9,315 nucleotides of DNA from Solirubrobacterales bacterium (GTDB lineage: Bacteria; Actinomycetota; Thermoleophilia; Solirubrobacterales; Solirubrobacteraceae): contig PMKB01000231.1 of assembly GCA_003157595.1 (NCBI GenBank), positions 1 through 9,315 of the forward strand, written 5' to 3'. The notes beneath the pieces were generated by a model. That model did not search any database. It was not told the origin of the DNA and worked only from the letters and a program-made list of their open reading frames with translations. The translations under genes and the position numbers were made by a program. How positions within the stretch are numbered: position 1 is the stretch's first letter; every line of letters begins with the position of its first letter. This document shows, piece by piece, positions 5,896 through 9,315 of this stretch.

Positions 5896-7025
5896 CGTCC
5901 GTTTCGGGGCAGCACGACGGCGAGCCGGTAACCGCCATCGGCGCGCTCGCCGCTCTCGACGGCGCCGGCGAGCGCCGCCGCGCGTTCGCGCAGACCGCAC
6001 AGGCCCGTCCCTCCGGCCGCCTCGCCGCCGTCGCCGGCACGATGGCCGTCGTCGAGGATCTCGAGCGCGGCCACACTTTCGCCGAAACCGAGGTGGATCC
6101 AGCAGTTGCGCGAGCCGCTGTGGCGGATCACGTTGGTCGTGCCCTCGCGCACGGCCCAGGCGAGAACCCCTTCGGTCTGCGGCGCAAGCTCCGCCGGCGC
6201 CATGTCGATGTGGGCGTCGATGCTCGCCGCCTCGAGCGCCAGGCGCGCCGCGGCCAGGGCGGCCTCAAGTGTGGGCTGGCGGTAGCCGCTGACAGCCTCA
6301 CGAACCTCGGTCAGCGCCTCGCGGGTGACCTGCTCGAGGTCGGCGATGTGGGTCTCCGCCTCCGCCGGCGCGCTCGCAAGCAGTCGCCGGGCGAGCTGCG
6401 CCTTCAACGAGATCACCGAAAGGCTGTGGCCGAGCAGGTCGTGCAGGTCGCGGGCGAAGCGCTCGCGCTCGGTTGCCACGGCGAGTTCTGCGAGCTCGGT
6501 CCGTGCCCGTGCCAGCTCGAAGTTCCGTGCGCGCAACTGGCCGACGGCGATCACGAGATAGCCGATGCCGGCGGAACCGACAGCCACACTCAGCACGACG
6601 CTGGAGCCCGCTCCTTCGGCAGCGCTCAGGCCGGCGGCGAGTGCTGTGGCGCCCAGTACGTGGACGGCCGCTGTGCGTGCGGGAAGCACGAGCGCTCCGG
6701 CCGCCGCGGCGTAAATGAAGAGTGAGGCCCACTGGTCGCGGTCAAGTGTCGTCAGAGCTACAGCCAGCGCGATCAGCAGGACGCTTACGGCGAGCGCTCC
6801 CGGGGTCCGCGCCACGCGTTCGGGCTTCGCGACCACCGCGCAGTAGATCACCACGAAGGTGCCGGCGCCGGCGAGGGCGAGCACCCGGTGGGTGGCCGAG
6901 ATATGCGCGTGGACGAGCGCGAGCATCGGGAAGATGAGGAAGGGGAGCCAGATCGAGCCGAGCACAAGCGTCGAGACGCCCCCGCGCCGCGCGCCGGCCG
7001 GCGTGTCGCAGCTCGCTTCGATCAT
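5892..7025 (-). CDS. Sensor histidine kinase, DesK/HisKA_3 family
   Basis: This is a 377-residue membrane sensor. Residues 17-163 are hydrophobic and form about five or six helices with only short loops, so sensing probably happens in or at the membrane, as in DesK-type kinases. A linker helix (165-188) leads to the HisKA_3 dimerisation domain with the phosphorylated His195 in RFARDLHDLLGHSLSVISLK. The HATPase domain follows, with N-box Asn298 in REGTTNVIRHS, the G1 segment ILDDGHRAGDGGE (from 323), and GGTGLCGLRERAAAL (338-352). All catalytic residues appear intact. The ATG at 7025 overlaps the ABC permease stop, and the TGA overlaps the regulator start, both as ATGA. The signal is unknown; a membrane-active or exported compound handled by the neighbouring exporter is the natural guess. 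Confidence 0.95.
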   Translation of the reverse strand: MIEASCDTPAGARRGGVSTLVLGSIWLPFLIFPMLALVHAHISATHRVLALAGAGTFVVIYCAVVAKPERVARTPGALAVSVLLIALAVALTTLDRDQWASLFIYAAAAGALVLPARTAAVHVLGATALAAGLSAAEGAGSSVVLSVAVGSAGIGYLVIAVGQLRARNFELARARTELAELAVATERERFARDLHDLLGHSLSVISLKAQLARRLLASAPAEAETHIADLEQVTREALTEVREAVSGYRQPTLEAALAAARLALEAASIDAHIDMAPAELAPQTEGVLAWAVREGTTNVIRHSGSRNCWIHLGFGESVAALEILDDGHRAGDGGEAAGGTGLCGLRERAAALAGAVESGERADGGYRLAVVLPRNGR

Positions 7026-7819
7026 CGCTCGCCGAGCGGCTGGCGCAGGAAGCGGATCATCAGCACGACGCCGACGAACAGCCAGATCGCGAGCGTGAGG
7101 ACATCGCCGCCGTTGATCCCCGCGCCGGTGGTGTGCGGGTTGAATGCGTACTGTAGGCCGTCAGCCAGCGCGTGGACCGGGAAGACCTCCGCGACGTGGC
7201 GCAGCCACGCCGGCTGGTTGTCGGTCGAGAACCAGACCCCGGAGATGAAGGTGAGCGGCAGGATTGCGACGTTGAGCACGGCCGGTGCAGCGTCGGCGTT
7301 GTCGATGAAGCGGACGATGCCGATGCCGAGCGTCGTGAAACAGGCGCTGCCCAGCACCAGCGCGACGATGAACCCCGCGAGCGTTGCGCCGCGCACGTGC
7401 ACGCCATACCCAAGCCTCGCGATCACCAGCACCAGCGCCGTCATCATCAGCGTGGTGATCGCCGAGGATGCGATGCGGCCCGCGACGTAGGACCAGCGCG
7501 GCAGCGGTGTGCCCTGCATGCGCTTCAGCACGCCCTGGTCCCGCAGGATCGCGGTGCTCACGGCGATGTTGAAGAAGGTCGTGGCGATGATCCCGTAGGC
7601 GAGGATGCCCGGCACGAAGAAGTCGTTGTAGGGCAGGCCGTGGCGCGTCGCGATCGTCTGCTTGCCGAAGATCGACGCGAAGATGACCAGAAACATGATC
7701 GGCATCAGGAAGGCGAAGAAGGCGCGGGCTCGATTTCGCCAGAAGGCGCGCTGTTCATACAGCGCCTGCCAGGAGGCGAGGCCGAGGTCGCGGCGGAGCG
7801 TCGCGGGGGCCGTGGTCAT
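7022..7819 (-). CDS. ABC-2 type exporter permease
   Basis: This 265-residue membrane subunit pairs with the ATPase encoded immediately upstream. It shows six hydrophobic segments: about 33-50, 69-90, 113-135, 147-168, 180-196 and 240-257. The cytoplasmic loop after helix 2 carries LRDQGVLKRMQGTPLPRW (from 92), the coupling-helix motif typical of ABC-2 permeases of the DrrB/NodJ kind. The segment LPLTFISGVWF (187-197) before the last extracellular loop is also characteristic. The start at 7819 was chosen because its ATG overlaps the ATPase stop as ATGA. The long open extension upstream to 8059 lies inside the ATPase gene and is low-complexity. Likely substrates are a drug, lipid or lipopeptide, given the linked sensor pair, but nothing in the sequence fixes it. 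Confidence 0.93.
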   Translation of the reverse strand: MTTAPATLRRDLGLASWQALYEQRAFWRNRARAFFAFLMPIMFLVIFASIFGKQTIATRHGLPYNDFFVPGILAYGIIATTFFNIAVSTAILRDQGVLKRMQGTPLPRWSYVAGRIASSAITTLMMTALVLVIARLGYGVHVRGATLAGFIVALVLGSACFTTLGIGIVRFIDNADAAPAVLNVAILPLTFISGVWFSTDNQPAWLRHVAEVFPVHALADGLQYAFNPHTTGAGINGGDVLTLAIWLFVGVVLMIRFLRQPLGER

Positions 7820-8757
7820 GACCGCGCTGCCTCCGTCTGTTTGCGCTCTCCCGGCTCGCGCTCGCCGGTCAGCTCGAGATAGACGTCCTCGAGCGTCGGT
7901 TGTGAGACCGAGAACTGCGCCAGCTCGACATCGTGATCGAGTGCCCACGCGGTGATCTGTGCCGTCGCGCGCACTGCCTGGTCGGTGCGGATCAGGACGC
8001 GACGGCCCTCGGCGCTGCGCTGGCGCGCCGCCACCTCGGGGAGCTCGTCGAGCGTCCAACCATCGGGCAACTCGAAGCGGATCTCGACCGGGCGCGCGTC
8101 GCGGCCGCCGAGCTCATCCGGCGCGCCCAGCGCGATGATCTGCCCGGCGCGCATGACGGCGACGCGGTCGGCAAGCGTCTGTGCCTCGTCCATGAAATGC
8201 GTCGTGAGGAAGATCGTCTTGCCGAGCCCGCAGAGCGCGCGGATCGTCGCCCACGCATGACGGCGCGCCTGGGGGTCAAAGCCGGTCGTCGGCTCATCGA
8301 GAAACACCAGGTCAGGGTCGCCGACCAGCGCCAGCGCGAGATCCAGCCGACGCCGCTGTCCGCCGGAGAGCTGGGCGGCGCGCGTGTCGCGCTTGGCTTC
8401 CAGCTCGACGAGTTCGATCAGCTCGTCGGCGCTGCGGCGTTGACGATGGTAGCGGCCGTACATCTCGAGCAGCTCGCCCACCGTGAGACCGTCCTGAACA
8501 CCGCACGACTGCAGCACGATGCCGACGCGCTCACGCAGCTCGCGCGCGCCGGCAGCCGGGTCGAGGCCGAGCACGGTAACCTCGCCAGCGCTGCGCGAGC
8601 GGTAACCCTCGAGAATCTCGGTGATCGTGGTCTTGCCGGCGCCGTTGGGACCGAGCAGACAGAAGACCTCGCCGGCGGCGACCTCGAAGCTGACTTCGCG
8701 AACGGCCTCGAGCTGGTCGTAGCGCTTGGACAGGTCGGTTACCTCGATCGCGTTCAT
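7816..8757 (-). CDS. ABC exporter ATP-binding subunit, DrrA/CcmA-like
   Basis: This is a 313-residue nucleotide-binding subunit. Motifs in order are Walker A GPNGAGKT (36-43), Q-loop Gln83, signature LSGGQ (130-134), Walker B LVFLDE (150-155), D-loop GFD (159-161), and switch His187 in LTTHFMDEA. TTHFMDEA and the C-terminal extension of about 90 residues ending QPTLEDVYLELTGE (from about 285) are typical of DrrA/NatA-like drug exporters paired with ABC-2 permeases. The ATG at 8757 is preceded by a short CCAGG, a weak ribosome site. It is the first gene of a four-gene operon (ATPase, permease, kinase, regulator) joined by 4-bp overlaps. The 72-bp gap upstream carries a hairpin and a palindrome that may terminate the neighbour and control this operon. 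Confidence 0.96.
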   Translation of the reverse strand: MNAIEVTDLSKRYDQLEAVREVSFEVAAGEVFCLLGPNGAGKTTITEILEGYRSRSAGEVTVLGLDPAAGARELRERVGIVLQSCGVQDGLTVGELLEMYGRYHRQRRSADELIELVELEAKRDTRAAQLSGGQRRRLDLALALVGDPDLVFLDEPTTGFDPQARRHAWATIRALCGLGKTIFLTTHFMDEAQTLADRVAVMRAGQIIALGAPDELGGRDARPVEIRFELPDGWTLDELPEVAARQRSAEGRRVLIRTDQAVRATAQITAWALDHDVELAQFSVSQPTLEDVYLELTGEREPGERKQTEAARS

Positions 8758-8767
8758 CCTGGCTTAG

Positions 8768-8796
8768 ACAATAGGTGCGCCGCGGTGCCGGCGAAA
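8768..8796 (-). promoter_or_regulatory. Weak candidate promoter of the ABC/two-component operon
   Basis: On the minus strand TATTGT (8773-8768) resembles a -10 box. TTTCGC (8796-8791), a poor -35 match, precedes it at 17 bp. Transcription would start near 8761, only a few bases before the ATG at 8757, so the message would be almost leaderless. A promoter is expected in this short gap; this particular choice is tentative. Confidence 0.25.
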
Positions 8797-8797
8797 G

Positions 8798-8820
8798 TGG
8801 CGAGAGTCCTGATCTCGCCA
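8798..8820 (-). terminator. Hairpin downstream of the ABC exporter gene, possible terminator
   Basis: TGGCGAGA and TCTCGCCA form a perfect 8-bp stem around the 7-nt loop GTCCTGA (given as on the + strand). It begins 9 bases past the stop codon of the minus-strand ABC exporter gene. On the minus strand it is followed by ACTTTCGCC, so there is no proper T-run. It could be one of the T-poor terminators common in GC-rich genomes, or a regulatory structure in the leader region of the next operon. Confidence 0.45.
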
Positions 8821-8832
8821 TGACATCTGTCA
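8821..8832. promoter_or_regulatory. Perfect 12-bp palindrome TGACA-TC-TGTCA, candidate operator
   Basis: The two 5-bp half-sites are exact inverted repeats around a 2-bp centre. The site directly abuts the adjacent hairpin, and its last three bases are the complement of the exporter gene's TGA stop. It lies 63 bp upstream of the ABC/two-component operon start, a normal distance for a dimeric activator such as the NarL-type regulator encoded in that operon. Binding is not shown; a short palindrome can occur by chance. Confidence 0.35.
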
Positions 8833-9315
8833 CGCCGCAACGGAGGCCTGCGACCAATCGCGGTAGAGCTTGGCGTAGGCGCCGGCGGCGGCGAGCAGCT
8901 CGTCGTGGGTGCCCTGCTCGACGATGCGCCCGCCGGCGAGCACGACGATCCGGCTCGCGTCCTTGATCGTCGAGAGCCGGTGGGCGATCACGATCGCTGT
9001 GCGACCGGCGAGCAGCCGTCGCAGGCCGTGCTCGATCCGGCTCTCGGTGTGCAGGTCGACGTTTGAGGTAGCCTCGTCGAGCACGAGTATGCGGGGATCG
9101 GCGATCAACGCGCGCGCAAAGGCGACGAGCTGGCGTTGGCCCGCGGACAGCTGGGTGCCCCGCTCGCCGATCTCCGTCTGATAGCCGTGCTCCAAGGCCG
9201 AGATGAACTCGTGGGCGCCGACCGCGCGTGCCGCCGATTCGATCTCGACGTCCGTTGCCTCCGGGGCCCCGAAGGCGATGTTCGAGTGAACGCTGCCCGA
9301 GAACAGGAAGGCCTC
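8830..9315 (-). CDS. ABC exporter, fused membrane/ATPase type (MsbA/MdlB-like), C-terminal part
   Basis: The frame is open to the right edge, so 161 residues of the C-terminal nucleotide-binding domain are visible; the membrane domain and Walker A lie outside. The visible part opens with EAFLFSGSV, the segment right after the Q-loop glutamine. Next come the signature LSAGQ (Ala in place of the usual middle Gly, a known variant), Walker B ILVLDE, D-loop TSNVD and the switch histidine in IAHRLST. The end, [15 protein letters not shown] followed by YAKLYRDW, is typical of type IV (B-family) exporters such as MsbA or MdlB halves. Such proteins often come as heterodimer pairs encoded side by side, so a partner gene may precede it. 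It ends 72 bp before the ABC-2 operon on the same strand and is probably a separate transcription unit, given the hairpin between them. Confidence 0.95.
   Translation of the reverse strand, partial: EAFLFSGSVHSNIAFGAPEATDVEIESAARAVGAHEFISALEHGYQTEIGERGTQLSAGQRQLVAFARALIADPRILVLDEATSNVDLHTESRIEHGLRRLLAGRTAIVIAHRLSTIKDASRIVVLAGGRIVEQGTHDELLAAAGAYAKLYRDWSQASVAA

Overview
The window is GC-rich, gene-dense bacterial DNA, with third codon positions mostly G or C. Several starts lack a Shine-Dalgarno sequence, and many genes overlap by ATGA. The gene set is a K+-independent H+-pyrophosphatase, an APC-Usp permease beside two TrkA-type proteins, and a DesK/NarL-type two-component system with an ABC-2 exporter. 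This fits an actinobacterium, perhaps the Thermoleophilia/Solirubrobacterales group. That placement is inference from gene content and protein style, not from a marker gene.

Left half (1-5091, + strand): a tight run begins with the C-terminal part of hppA (proton-pumping pyrophosphatase). A 67-residue membrane hairpin protein follows 5 bp later. An APC-superfamily permease with a C-terminal Usp-like domain then overlaps it by ATGA. Next come an RCK_N-only TrkA-like protein (141 aa) and a full RCK_N+RCK_C TrkA-like protein (219 aa), with gaps of 11 and 2 bp. The spacing suggests one transcript. The content suggests pyrophosphate-driven proton pumping working with nucleotide-gated, probably proton-coupled, cation (K+) transport. 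A small secreted protein with three cysteines follows, probably from its own leaderless promoter.

Centre (5092-5289): the strands converge here. A tRNA-Gln(CUG) gene lies on the minus strand. Its promoter has a perfect TATAAT -10 box, and its -35 region overlaps the stop codon of the neighbouring response-regulator gene.

Right half (5290-8757, - strand): a four-gene operon reads ABC ATPase, ABC-2 permease, DesK-type histidine kinase, NarL/DesR-type response regulator. Every junction is a 4-bp ATGA overlap. This is the layout of exporter plus dedicated sensor known from drug- and lipopeptide-response loci in Gram-positive bacteria. The 72-bp gap upstream holds a perfect 8-bp-stem hairpin directly abutting a perfect 12-bp palindrome. 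Beyond it, running off the right edge, is the C-terminal nucleotide-binding domain of an MsbA/MdlB-type ABC exporter.

I see no CRISPR array, insertion sequence, integrase, phage gene or rRNA. The most interesting part is the hppA/APC-Usp/double-TrkA module. Its parts are known families, but the combination, the one-domain TrkA protein and the tiny membrane protein inside it deserve attention.
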